Assembly (NCBI RefSeq): GCF_000376565.1
Contig: NZ_BARG01000114.1
Span: 1-40,131 of the forward strand
Length of the DNA stretch: 40,131 nt
Direction: 5' to 3'
Source of the DNA: Streptomyces hokutonensis
Lineage (GTDB): Bacteria > Actinomycetota > Actinomycetes > Streptomycetales > Streptomycetaceae
Shown here: one piece after another, positions 15,901 through 24,143 of the stretch
Position numbering within the stretch: position 1 is the first letter of the stretch
How the letters are laid out: each line of letters opens with the position of its first letter
Program-made: the position numbers and the translations under genes
Notes under the pieces: model-generated
Database searches by the model: none
What the model saw: only the letters and a program-made list of their open reading frames with translations
Told to the model about the DNA's origin: nothing

Positions 15901-16973
15901 GTCTCGGTTACGGCATCCATGTGATCCTCACGGCTTCGCGCTCCATGGAGGTGCGCGCGAACATGAAGGACCACCTGATGAACCGGCTGGAGCTGCGGCT
16001 GGGCGACCCGATGGACTCGGAGTTCGACCGCAAGGTCGCCGCCAACGTGCCCACGGGCGTGCCCGGTCGGGGCCAGACCCCGCAGAAGCAGCACTTCATG
16101 GCGGCGGTCCCGCGCATCGACGGCCTGTCCTCGGACACGGACCTCGCCGAGGCGACGACGGCCCTCACGGCCGAGGTCGCCCGGCACTGGCAGGAGCCCG
16201 GAGCGCCCGAAGTCCGGCTGCTGCCGAGGGAGTTCCCGGCGGCGCAGCTTCCTCCGGGCGACCGCTTCCCGAACCGGGGCATCTCCTTCGCCCTCGACGA
16301 GGACAACCTGGAGCCGGTGTTCGTCGACTTCGACCAGGACCCGTTCTTCCTGGTCTTCGGCGAGAGCGAGTCCGGTAAGTCGAACCTGCTCAAGCTGCTG
16401 ATCAAGCGCCTCGGCGAGCGCCACGACGGCAACGCGTGCAAGCTCTTCGTGGTCGACAACCGGCGTTCCCTGCTGGGCGTGACCCCGCCCTCGCACCTGG
16501 CCGAGTACATCCCGATGTCGAACCAGATGCAGCACCACATGGACGCGCTGGCCGACCTGATGCAGCGCCGCACTCCGACGTCGGACGTCACTCCGCAGCA
16601 GCTCCGGGACCGGAGTTGGTGGCGGGGCCCGCAGGTCTTCGTGATCATCGACGACTACGACCTGGTGTCCACGTCGAGCGGCAACCCTCTGTCGGGGCTG
16701 ACCGAACTCCTGCCGTTCGCGCGGGACGTGGGCGTGCGCTTCATCATCGCCCGCTCCACGGCGGGTGCGGGGCGCGCCGGTTACGAGTCGTTCATGCAGC
16801 GGATGAAGGAACTCGGCGCCCAGGGCGTGGTGTTGGCGGGCGACCCGGCGGAGGGCGACCTGCTGGGCGGGGTCAGGCCGCGGCCGATGCCCGCCGGGCG
16901 GGGTGTGTTCGTGTCCCGGAAGCGGGGGAAGCCGCTGGTCCAGATCGGCCGGGTGGCGGACAGCGACGAGTAA
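12999..16973 (+). CDS. eccC: Type VII secretion ATPase EccC (FtsK/SpoIIIE type)
   Basis: EccC is the hexameric motor that recognises WXG100 substrates and drives export. The protein has about 1,324 residues, the length of EccCa plus EccCb fused. Two transmembrane helices (about 40-56 and 65-83) precede three FtsK-type ATPase domains. Their Walker A motifs are GATGSGKS (474-481), GGPQSGKS (833-840) and GESESGKS (1121-1128). Their Walker B sites are IDE (587-588), IDG (945-946) and IDD (1218-1219), so only the first has the catalytic glutamate. The start is GTG at 12999 (SQIVVKRPPRSLPKEV...), with AAGGGA about 12 bases upstream. An ATG 72 bases earlier would add an unlikely basic extension. It is followed after 25 bases by the convergent kinase gene. 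Confidence 0.96.
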   Translation: MSQIVVKRPPRSLPKEVPTDEVMLQAPPELPRGQQEGAMMQLLPMLGMGGSVVFFFNPSAQPFMKIMGMVMIASTVAMGVSMLVRYRRGNQGQMADMRRDYLRYLSQTRRTALETARAQRDAQYYLHPSPEQLWALVAEGSRVWERRTNDEDFGQVRVGLGPQGLATPLVPPETAPVDELEPLTAGAMQRFLATHSTLEDLPMAVSLRAFYHVTISGEPATVRGTARALAASLASMHSPEDLVIAVATGRESVPEWEWAKWLPHAQAQGLADGAGTMRLISTDPVELEEMLADRLQGRPRFHPAGAPVPEQPHLVVVLDGVSLPPTSFLASPEGLQGVTIVEVVPGDLSSGRGDLSVVVHPKELRLESGHGMVYEGTPDVLSYEAAEALARQLAPLRMVSGGDDDEPLLANLEFTDLLNLGDAASVDPKRTWRPRSTAERLRVPIGLGEDGRPVMLDLKEAAQEGMGPHGLCVGATGSGKSELLRTLVLGLAVTHSSETLNFVLADFKGGATFAGMAQMPHVAAVITNLADDLTLVDRMGDSIRGELNRRQEMLRDAGNYANIHDYEKARAAGAPLQPVPSLVLVIDEFSELLTAKPDFIEMFVQIGRIGRSLGVHLLLASQRLEEGRLRGLETYLSYRIGLRTFSAAESRAALGVPDAYELPNVPGSGFLKYGTDEMVRFKAAYVSGVYRTGSQQAAALGGPLPVDRRPVLFTAAQVPVQYAPVPRQRQAETADEKDDALADTVLDVIVRRLEAQGPAAHQVWLPPLDSPPSLDSLLPGLAAVPGRGMTQPGYEGAGRLVVPVGLVDKPYEQRRDPLWTDFGGAAGHMQILGGPQSGKSTLLRSLIASFALTHTPREVQFYALDFGGGGLSAVAGLPHVGGVASRLDPEKVRRTAAEVYGVMTRREEYFRTAGISSIAEFRARRARGDISVTDQPWGDVFLVIDGWGNFRTDYEALEPLVLDIAARGLGYGIHVILTASRSMEVRANMKDHLMNRLELRLGDPMDSEFDRKVAANVPTGVPGRGQTPQKQHFMAAVPRIDGLSSDTDLAEATTALTAEVARHWQEPGAPEVRLLPREFPAAQLPPGDRFPNRGISFALDEDNLEPVFVDFDQDPFFLVFGESESGKSNLLKLLIKRLGERHDGNACKLFVVDNRRSLLGVTPPSHLAEYIPMSNQMQHHMDALADLMQRRTPTSDVTPQQLRDRSWWRGPQVFVIIDDYDLVSTSSGNPLSGLTELLPFARDVGVRFIIARSTAGAGRAGYESFMQRMKELGAQGVVLAGDPAEGDLLGGVRPRPMPAGRGVFVSRKRGKPLVQIGRVADSDE

Positions 16974-16998
16974 GCCCCCCATTGGGCCGACGGGTTCC

Positions 16999-19138
16999 TC
17001 AGAACGTGGTGAGGGCGACGACCTTGCTGTCGTGCATGAGGAAGACGCGGTTTCCGTCGGCGGCGAGGCGGGTGTAGTCGGTACGGGGGAACTCGTACCG
17101 CCACAGCCTCCCCCCGTCGACGGCCTTCGCGGCGTCGAGCTCCATGGGCTCGGTCTGCACCACGCTCTTGTCGATCGACCACACCGCGTGCCCCTGCGGC
17201 AGAGCACGCCCCGCGTAGAGAGCCGTGCCCGCGGATTCGGAGTAACCGGACCACAACTGGCTCCCGTCGCGCGGGTCCAGGCGTCTGGGATAGATGCCCT
17301 CCGTGGCGTAGAGCCTGCTCCCGGAGACCGTCACGGGTCCCCAGCGCTCCCGGTAGAGGTCCCCGTGGGGCTTGACGCTCCAGATCCGCTCCCCGTCGGC
17401 GATCCGCACCGCGTCCAGGGTGTAGCCGCCGAGGTAGGCGGTGTCGCCGCGGACGGCCGGCCGGCCGGCCGGAGCCCGATGGGGACGTGGGCGAGGCGGT
17501 TCCACGCCATACGGCCGTTGCTCGTGTCGACCGCCAGGAAGTTGCCGTCGGTCGTGCCCATGACCAGCCTGCCCGGTCCGACGGCGGCAGGGGCGAACAC
17601 CTTCTTGCGGAAGTCCGCCGGGACCGTCGCCGTCCACCCGACCTTCGCGTCCGCGCGGCGCACGCTGCGCAGCCGGTCGTCCTTGGTGAGGATGTACACC
17701 GACTCCGCGTCGGCGCCGAGGAGTTGGGCCGCCTCGGCCGCCGGGCAGGTCCACTTGGGTTCTCCGGTGGACGGGACGTACGTCCGCAGCGCGCCCTGGC
17801 TGTCCGTGCCGACGACCAGCCGGTCGGAGAGCGACAGACAGCCGCTCTTCGTCACCACGCGGGGCGCGCTCCAGCGGCGTCTGCCGTCCTTGACGCCGTA
17901 GGCCACGATCCCGCCGCTCGCGGCACCGAGGACGAGGACGTCCCGCACCGGCAGCAGATACGGCGAGTAGACGTCGGCGGCGTTCTCCAGTGTCCAGAGG
18001 GTGCCGGGCCGGCCCAGGGAACCGGAGACCTTGTCGGCGACGACGGTCATCCGGGCCGTGGGGGTGGCCACCGCCGGCGGAAGGGTGAAGGGGCTGCTTT
18101 CGGGCCACCGCCCGTGCTGCCGCCCGTCGTGCCGAGCAGCCAGGCCGTCGTACCGCCCCCGGCGGCGACCACGACACCCGTGGTGGACAGTCCGGCGAGC
18201 AGCCGTCTGCGTGTCAACGCCCGTCTCGCGCGCAGCAGTTGAGCGGTCGCGTCGGTGGTCATGCGGGCGGCACCGGTCTCCCGCTCCTTGATGGCGTCGG
18301 CGAGCCGTCCCCGCTTCCAGGCGCGGTCGGCGCGCTTGGACACGTCCATCGCCCGTACGATCTCGGCGGGTTGGGGCCGTGCGGCCGGGTCCTTGGCGAG
18401 GCAGGGTTCGACGAGCGCCCTCAACTGCGGCTCCACGCCGTCGAGTCGGGGCTCCCCGTGGACGACCGCGTACTGCACGACGGCCACATGGGAGCCCTCG
18501 AAGGCGCGCTGTCCGGTGAGCGCGTAGGCGAGCACCGCGCCCAGCGAGAACACGTCGGCGGCGGGGGTCACGCGCCTGCCGAGCACCTGTTCGGGGGCGC
18601 CGTAGCCCGGGGTGACGGGGGTCTGGCAGGTGGTGGTGAGGGTCAGTCCGTGTTCGGGGCGGGCGATGCCGAAGTCGATGACCTTCGGGCCGTAGGCGGT
18701 GAGGAGGATGTTGGACGGCTTCAGGTCGCGGTGCACGACGTCGGACCGGTGCAGCTGGTCCAACGCCGAGCAAAGGGCGGCCCCCAAGGCCCGCACCGAC
18801 CGCTCCGGCAGCGGTCCCGTGCCCAGAACGGTCTCGTCGAGGGCGGGCCCGAGCACGAACTCCGTTGCCAGCCAAGGCGTTTCGGCGAACGGATCGGCGT
18901 CCACCACCCGGGCCCCGAACCGGTCCCCGATGACCCGGGCCGCGTCCACCTCGAGCCGGAACCGGGCACGGATGCCCGGATCGGTCGCGATCCGGGCGTG
19001 CGTCGTCTTGAGCGCGACCGTACGCCCGCCGACGCCACGCGCCATGTACACCGTGCCCATGCCACCACTGCCGAGCCGGGCAACGAGCCGGTACGGACCG
19101 AGAGTTACGGGGTCGTCGTGGGCGAGGGGTGTGGGCAT
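16999..19138 (-). pseudogene. Ser/Thr protein kinase with PQQ-like propeller, two frameshifts
   Basis: Homology continues through three reading frames. The first (19138 to about 18105) encodes an intact Hanks-type kinase. It has the glycine loop GSGGMG (23-28), Lys44, HRDLKPSN (136-143), DFG (155-157) and APEQ, followed by a transmembrane helix at about 311-336. The second frame (about 18105 to 17470) and the third (about 17470 to 16999) encode PQQ/WD-like propeller blades (G-x-x-x-W-x repeats such as DGSQLW and DGERIW). Each switch equals one missing base modulo three. The first fits a C run one base short, seen as GGG at 18102-18104 on the plus strand. The second fits loss of one GGCC unit from a tandem repeat at 17455-17470. 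As written, translation stops at 18047 after 363 residues, leaving a kinase without its sensor. Sequencing error at these repeats is a real alternative. An intact version would be an approximately 714-aa membrane receptor kinase. Confidence 0.8.
17455..17470. repeat. GGCC tetranucleotide repeat, four units
   Basis: Four tandem GGCC units lie at the point where the kinase propeller reading frame changes. Five units would restore the frame (1+4n must be divisible by three). This could be slipped-strand variation or a sequencing artefact. Confidence 0.8.
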
Positions 19139-19207
19139 CGCGCTCTTGTCATCAGGGCCTGTGGCGGGGGCGGCGGTCGATACGACAGTCCCAAGTCCCA
19201 GCCGCGT

Positions 19208-20098
19208 CTACTCGGACAACCGCACTTCGGCGGCCAGCACGGAGGCCGACTGATGAGCGACGGCCGCGACGATCCGGGCGGGCAACCAGCCGGCGCCGAG
19301 CCCACCACCCCCTGTGGGAAAGGCAGTTCGGGAGTCGGGCGCCAGCTCCCCGATGATGTCAGAGAGCTGAGGACGACGGGCAGGATCACGCGCCAGACAC
19401 CGCGCCACCAGCGAACGGAGCGCGGCCGGCAACTCCCCCTGCTCCGGAGCCGTATGACCCGTGGCGGCGTACGCGAGCGTCGCCCCCAGCGCGTATACGT
19501 CACCCAGCGGCCGCGGCTGCCCACCGGCCGCCTGCTCGGGCGGAAGACTCCCGGCGTCCAGCCCCGGCGCTCCCCACCGCGGCACACCGTCCGGCGCGGC
19601 GGCCCGCACCGCCCCGAAACAGCCGAGCCGGGGCCCGTCGGCCGCGAGCAGCACGGCCGCCGGACTCACCCCGGCGTGCGACAGGTTCTGCCCGTGCAGC
19701 ACGGCGAGCGTCTCGGCCAGCGCTACGGCGAGCGCGCGCACGGTCCGCTCGGGCAACGGATCGCGGTTCACGGCAAGGGCGGTGGGGAGCGGCAGCGCGG
19801 GCACGTAGGGCCGGGCGTGCCAGGCTTCACCGCCCGGGGCGGCGAGTTCGGTGGCCGGCAGCACCCAGGGCCCGAGCAGATACCGCGAGATGTCGGCCTC
19901 CGCCATGAACCGCCCAGGGTCGGCCTTCGGCAGGGGCACGCTCAGCAGGACGGTGCGGTCGCCGTCGGGGCTGCGGGCGGTGAACCGGCGTTCGGGGGTG
20001 GGGGGTTGAGCCGGGGCGTGGGCGGGGGTGCCGCTGTCGAGCCGGGTGACGACCGTGTAGGGGCCGATCCGCCGCGTCGTAGCCATAGGCATAGCCAT
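19208..20098 (-). CDS. Protein kinase-like protein, catalytically dead (pseudokinase)
   Basis: The product is about 296 residues from the ATG at 20098 (AMPMATTRRIGPYTV...), which has a GGGAGGGGAG ribosome-binding site upstream. The Hanks kinase fold is recognisable. TRRIGPYTVVTRLDSG aligns with kinase starts, PPEQAAG with the APE motif, GDVYALGATLAYAATG with helix F, and CLARDPARRPQLSDII with the C-lobe end. The catalytic residues are gone: there is no glycine-rich loop, no VAIK lysine (TVLLSVPL), SHAGVSP stands where HRDLKP belongs, and GCFGAV replaces DFG. No transmembrane helix is evident. It sits between esxA and the receptor kinase on the same strand, so it is probably a cytoplasmic regulator or scaffold in the secretion locus. 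Confidence 0.85.
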   Translation of the reverse strand: MAMPMATTRRIGPYTVVTRLDSGTPAHAPAQPPTPERRFTARSPDGDRTVLLSVPLPKADPGRFMAEADISRYLLGPWVLPATELAAPGGEAWHARPYVPALPLPTALAVNRDPLPERTVRALAVALAETLAVLHGQNLSHAGVSPAAVLLAADGPRLGCFGAVRAAAPDGVPRWGAPGLDAGSLPPEQAAGGQPRPLGDVYALGATLAYAATGHTAPEQGELPAALRSLVARCLARDPARRPQLSDIIGELAPDSRTAFPTGGGGLGAGWLPARIVAAVAHQSASVLAAEVRLSE

Positions 20099-20178
20099 GT
20101 ATGGTGCGCTCCCCTCCCACCGGTCCTTCCGGCACGGGCGCGTGCTCACCCTCTCGTGCAGGGGCCAGGTACGGCAAC

Positions 20179-20207
20179 GGGTGGGCGCCTCCCGCGCGCG
20201 CCCACCC
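20179..20207 (-). terminator. Hairpin after esxA (terminator or attenuator)
   Basis: A perfect 10-bp G-C stem (20179-20188 with 20198-20207) with a nine-base loop starts about 30 bases past the esxA stop and lies before the pseudokinase gene. It could end most esxBA transcripts and let only a fraction continue into the kinase genes. Confidence 0.65.
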
Positions 20208-20237
20208 TGAGTTGCTTTTGCTGCTGCGTACCTCGTC

Positions 20238-20537
20238 CTACTGGAAGTAGCTGGCGGCCTTCTTGTCGCCTTCCATGTAGGTACCGCCCGACGTGTACAC
20301 GACGTGACCGATGCCGGTCAGCGCGGTGTGGATGTCGTTGGCTTCTTTGTCCCAGCGGTGCAGCTTCTCGTTGAAGGTGCCCTGGGCGTCACCCTCCCAG
20401 TACTGCTGGCTCTTCACGACCAGCGCGCGAAGCTCCTGGAGGTCCTGCTCCAGCTGCTTCGCCTCGTTGCCGATCTTGGTGGCCGCGAAGTCCAGCCCGT
20501 CATAAGTGACGGAAAGGCCGTCGGAGTTACGGCTCAT
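20238..20537 (-). CDS. esxA: WXG100 protein EsxA
   Basis: The product is 99 residues, the standard WXG100 length, and consists of two predicted helices joined at the W-E-G turn (47-49, in YWEGDAQGTF). A YxxxD secretion motif is present at 87-91 (YMEGD). There is no signal peptide, as expected for ESX substrates. It lies 46 bases downstream of the second WXG100 gene, so the two form the usual pair that folds as a four-helix heterodimer and is exported through EccC. I use the Streptomyces esxBA operon naming, in which esxB is first; the assignment of A and B is by order. Confidence 0.94.
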   Translation of the reverse strand: MSRNSDGLSVTYDGLDFAATKIGNEAKQLEQDLQELRALVVKSQQYWEGDAQGTFNEKLHRWDKEANDIHTALTGIGHVVYTSGGTYMEGDKKAASYFQ

Positions 20538-20583
20538 GCGTGTGTACCTCGTCTCGTTCGTATGGGGCGGTGGGCGTCGTGAC

Positions 20584-20928
20584 TCAGTAGGAGCTCAGCG
20601 GGGAGGTCACGGTCGGGGCGCCGTCCTGGAGGTCGATCTTGTTGACCGCCGCGCGGACCTCGTCCTCCTTGCTGTCCTTGATGTTGCGCGTCGCGGTCAT
20701 CGCCTCGATGACGTCACCGAGAATGGTGCCGATCTTCTGCAGCGACTCATTGATCTCGTACTGCTTCTTGTCGAACGCGGCACGCCCGATTCCGTGCCAC
20801 TGACCCTCAAGCCCGTCGATCACACCCTGAAGCCCGTGCACGCGCTTGGCGATGCCGTCGTACTTGTCGAGCATCTGCTTCTGAATATCGACTACTGCGG
20901 CATCTTCGAGCTTCTGCTTGTTGGACAT
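20584..20928 (-). CDS. esxB: WXG100 protein EsxB
   Basis: The product is 114 residues, helical, with the W-H-G turn at 44-46 (GQWHGIGRAAF). The C-terminal extension (TSPLSSY) has no YxxxD/E motif, so in the heterodimer the secretion motif would come from EsxA. A GAAGGG-type ribosome-binding site precedes the ATG. It starts 71 bases after the mycosin-like gene stop. That gap holds three direct copies of YTGACTGR (20950-20990), so the pair may have its own promoter or leader control. Confidence 0.93.
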   Translation of the reverse strand: MSNKQKLEDAAVVDIQKQMLDKYDGIAKRVHGLQGVIDGLEGQWHGIGRAAFDKKQYEINESLQKIGTILGDVIEAMTATRNIKDSKEDEVRAAVNKIDLQDGAPTVTSPLSSY

Positions 20929-20949
20929 GGTCAGCTCACCCTTCTTCTA

Positions 20950-20990
20950 TTGACTGGCGTCGTGTGTTGACTGATTCGCGGTCTGACTGG
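20950..20990. repeat. Three direct repeats YTGACTGR upstream of esxB
   Basis: TTGACTGG (20950-20957), TTGACTGA (20967-20974) and CTGACTGG (20983-20990) are spaced 17 and 16 bases apart in the short gap before esxB. The regular spacing suggests protein binding or an RNA feature, but the units are short. Confidence 0.4.
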
Positions 20991-20999
20991 AAATCCCGG

Positions 21000-22298
21000 T
21001 CACCTGGCACGCCGTGCGCGCGCTACGGCCACACCCGCACCACCGATGACGAGCACGGCGGCGGCACCGCCGAGCGCGATCCAGAGCGTGTTGCTGTCGT
21101 TGGACGACTTGGCGGTTGATCCTGCGGCTGAGGTGCCGCCGGTAGAACCCTTGCCCGGATTCTTCGACGTCGCCGATGCGGACGGAGTCGACGCGGTCGA
21201 CGAGGAGGAACTCGCCGACTTGGCGAGCAGGTTGCCGCCGTTCTCCTTCGCGAGCGGGTCGACGTTGGGGGCGCCGGCGTCGTACTTGGCGTTCTCCAAC
21301 ACCACGCGAGGACGGACGAAGCCGTAACCGGCGTACTTGCTCGGGTCGTTCTCCGCCCACGTGCGGCTCGCCGTGTCGATCAGGGAGCGGGTGACCTGGT
21401 TGACCGTCCAGTCGGGGTGGGCGGACCAGATGAGGGCGGCGGAGGCGGAGGCGATGGCGGTCGCCTGGCTCGTACCACCCGTATCGCAATACGTGTGGAA
21501 GGTGGCGTCGCACCATCCCGGAATCCCTGTGCCGGGTGCCGCGAGGTCGACGTAGTTTCCGTACGCGGAGAACTTCGTCACGGTGAACGACGAGTCGACC
21601 GCCGCGATGCCGATCACATAGGGGTAGGCGGCGGGATAGTCGACATTGCCGTCTCCCGTCCCCGTACCCGAGTTGCCTACGGCGGCGATCATCAGCTTGC
21701 CCTTGGAAGCGGCATACTTGACCGCTTCCTCCTCCTCAGTGCTGACGTATCCCCCGATCGACATGCTGATGATCTGCGCGTCGGTGTCGGCCGCGGCCCT
21801 GATCGCCTGCCAGGGCTCGGGCGTCTTCTTCTGCTCCGCCGAACCGACCTTCAGGCCTTTGAGGTCGACGCGATACGGGACGATCTTCGCACCCGGCGCC
21901 AGCCCCTTGAGGCTGCCTCCCGCCCCGGTACCCGCGATCAGCTCGGCCATGGACGTGCCGTGGCCGTCGAAGTCGACCGTGGAGTGATACGAGACCGCCT
22001 TCGGGACCTCGTCCACCAGCACCTGCCCCTTCAAGGACGGTGTGTCGGGGTTCACCCCGGTGTCGATGACGGCGACCTTGACGCCCTTACCCGTGCTGAC
22101 CTTCCACATCTTCTCGGCCTGCATCTGGTCCAGGTACCACTGCTTCGACTGGACATCGTCGGCAGCGGCATTCGGGGCGAATCCCACGCCTACCACGGCC
22201 AGGGCGCCAACTACCGCGCTCACGGCGCGCACTCGTCTGACACGGCGCGTCCCGAGGAGCGCAGCACTCTGGGCTCGTCGGCTGGTCCCTGACTTCAT
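21000..22298 (-). CDS. Mycosin-like subtilisin protease (type VII secretion-associated)
   Basis: This S8 serine protease has 432 residues. A signal peptide ends near AAADD (about 47). The catalytic residues are Asp79 (VAVIDTG), His113 (FDGHGT) and Ser277 (GGTSQA), with oxyanion Asn209 (AVGNSG). A Ser/Thr-rich linker (about 365-400) leads to a C-terminal transmembrane anchor (about 406-426) and a basic end. This is the mycosin layout, with the catalytic domain outside the membrane. It is the second such protease in the window; the other (33247-34497) sits beside eccB and is the more likely canonical MycP. This copy lies between the 606-aa WXG protein and esxB on one strand, so it may process substrates of this group. 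Confidence 0.92.
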   Translation of the reverse strand: MKSGTSRRAQSAALLGTRRVRRVRAVSAVVGALAVVGVGFAPNAAADDVQSKQWYLDQMQAEKMWKVSTGKGVKVAVIDTGVNPDTPSLKGQVLVDEVPKAVSYHSTVDFDGHGTSMAELIAGTGAGGSLKGLAPGAKIVPYRVDLKGLKVGSAEQKKTPEPWQAIRAAADTDAQIISMSIGGYVSTEEEEAVKYAASKGKLMIAAVGNSGTGTGDGNVDYPAAYPYVIGIAAVDSSFTVTKFSAYGNYVDLAAPGTGIPGWCDATFHTYCDTGGTSQATAIASASAALIWSAHPDWTVNQVTRSLIDTASRTWAENDPSKYAGYGFVRPRVVLENAKYDAGAPNVDPLAKENGGNLLAKSASSSSSTASTPSASATSKNPGKGSTGGTSAAGSTAKSSNDSNTLWIALGGAAAVLVIGGAGVAVARARRAR

Positions 22299-22322
22299 GG
22301 CGTTGACTGTCCTCGCTCGCGC

Positions 22323-24143
22323 TCAGTTGACGGCCGGCGGCACTTCACGCCGCGGCGGGGTGGGGAGGTGAGTTTCTTCTTCGTTCTCGGCGAGGTGGTC
22401 GGCCGGCTGAGTTCCGTCCGTGCGTTCCCTGTCGCCGCGCTTCCCTTGGTCACCAGGTCCGCGCACGAGGCCTGAGCCGCCGCGCGTCATTCCGTTGCGT
22501 TCGGCCTGGGCGAGAGATTTACGTTGGGTGGGCGTGGCCGTGACACTCTCCGGAGTACCCGTACCGCCACGCGCTCCCGGTGAGCTCGGACCCGGCCTTG
22601 TCACGGTCTCGGGCGCTCCGAAGACTCCGCGCTGCCCGGGCCGACCCCCCGTTGACCGGGAACCGGCCGCCTCCTCGGCACCGATGACATTGCCACGGGG
22701 AATCCTCGCCCCGCCCTTCGCCGGATTGCCCCCGGCGGACGTGGGCCGCCCGCCCACCACACCGTTCGAACGTCCGGCGCCGGTGGTCGAACCACCGTTG
22801 CCGCGTGGAACCGCCGTACCGCCTGACCGCGGGACACCACCGGTGACGCCTCGCCCCATCGGCGACGACTTCGCTCCTGAAGCGGTGCCCTTCGCAAGCG
22901 ACCGGCCGGTCTCCGTAGCGCGGCCCATCTGACTCGCGGGCCCGCGACCCGCAGACCGCTCTGCGCCCGAATTGCCCAGACCGGATGTACCACTTCGCCC
23001 TTGCGCGGAGAAGGGGGCCCGCAAGCCGCCGGCGCTCCTGCTCACCGGACCATTGGGGATGGGAGTCCCGAAGCCGCTCTCGAACACGTTGGCTGGGCCT
23101 CCCCCCGGAGCAGGGACACCCGTGACCGGCGGATTGTGAACTGTGGTGGGCACCGTGGTGGCCGGCGGAAGTGTGCCGACACTGTCGATGTTCGTGTGCG
23201 TCGGCACATCAGGGGGAGTCACATGATCAGTGGTGTGTTTCGCAGGCGGCGTGACGTCCTCTGGGACATCACGTTTGCCGGTACCACCCGTGACTGACGC
23301 AACCGTTGCGTGGTGATCCGCAACGCTCGACGCACTGGTCTTTTCGGCATTAGGGGACGCGATCCGGTTGTAGCCGCCCTGCTCGGTCTTCTGAGGCCGC
23401 GGCACACCGACGTTCGGCATGGCCGTGAACTCAGGCGCCTTGCTGTTCAGCGCCGCCAGCTCGTCCTTGGACACCACGTAGTACGACGACAGCCGGTTCA
23501 TCTGGTTGATCGCCTCTTGGCGATCCTTCTCCACGCGTACGGCCGCCGCGTACTCGTCCTTGTTCGCGACCTTCTCGGCCGCCGTGAACGTCGTGGGGTG
23601 TTTCCGCTCCGCCTGTGTGTCGCGAGGGGGCATGGCACTGCGTACGGACGCCAAACCCATGGCAGCGGCGGTGATCTGATCGCCCGCGCCCCCGGCGAAA
23701 CTGCTCAGGCTGTGCGTCTGGGTGACGAGTTCACTCCCCCACTTACGGAACGCGTCGCCCGACTTCCCGGCCCACTGGACCCTGTCGATGTGACCGCTGA
23801 GCTCGTCGGCCGCCGCCTTGATCGCGTCACGCGCGTCCCAGAGCGCCTTGCCGGAGGACTCCAGGTCCTCCGGGTTCGTCCGCTCCACGAGGTCGATCAT
23901 CTCGTTGAGCGGGCGGCTCTCGAAGTTCGTACGACGGTCGCCGGTCGGCCCGTGCACGGAGTCGTGGACGGCCTGGCCCTGCGACGTGCTCTCGACCACC
24001 GCGCGCACAGGGTTGTAGAAGAGGCCGGCCAGGAGGCCGGTCTCTCTCGGGCGCTCCTCGACGCCCCGCGCCAGGTCGGTGAACTGATTCTGGCGGGTGA
24101 CCCTGCTCAGGTCCCACTTGTACTGATCGTCAGTCATCGTCAC
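22323..24143 (-). CDS. Large WXG-domain protein with Gly/Pro/Ser-rich tail, T7SS substrate candidate
   Basis: The product is 606 residues. Residues 1-240 are helical and include a WAG motif at 124-126 (DRVQWAGKSGDAF) with flanking helices like a WXG100 unit. The remaining 360 residues are low-complexity, rich in Gly, Pro, Ser, Thr and Arg, without signal peptide or membrane helix. This architecture resembles the conserved-head and variable-tail design of mycobacterial PPE and EspB proteins, but no PPE motif is visible, so the resemblance is structural inference. The start is GTG at 24143, overlapping the preceding gene by four bases (GTGA). An ATG lies two codons later. It is followed 24 bases on by the mycosin-like protease. 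Confidence 0.8.
   Translation of the reverse strand: MTMTDDQYKWDLSRVTRQNQFTDLARGVEERPRETGLLAGLFYNPVRAVVESTSQGQAVHDSVHGPTGDRRTNFESRPLNEMIDLVERTNPEDLESSGKALWDARDAIKAAADELSGHIDRVQWAGKSGDAFRKWGSELVTQTHSLSSFAGGAGDQITAAAMGLASVRSAMPPRDTQAERKHPTTFTAAEKVANKDEYAAAVRVEKDRQEAINQMNRLSSYYVVSKDELAALNSKAPEFTAMPNVGVPRPQKTEQGGYNRIASPNAEKTSASSVADHHATVASVTGGTGKRDVPEDVTPPAKHTTDHVTPPDVPTHTNIDSVGTLPPATTVPTTVHNPPVTGVPAPGGGPANVFESGFGTPIPNGPVSRSAGGLRAPFSAQGRSGTSGLGNSGAERSAGRGPASQMGRATETGRSLAKGTASGAKSSPMGRGVTGGVPRSGGTAVPRGNGGSTTGAGRSNGVVGGRPTSAGGNPAKGGARIPRGNVIGAEEAAGSRSTGGRPGQRGVFGAPETVTRPGPSSPGARGGTGTPESVTATPTQRKSLAQAERNGMTRGGSGLVRGPGDQGKRGDRERTDGTQPADHLAENEEETHLPTPPRREVPPAVN

Noticed and set aside
14739..17207. A long antisense frame across eccC and the kinase end
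   Set aside because: It is a shadow of eccC; its translation is Arg/His/Gln-rich with no domain.
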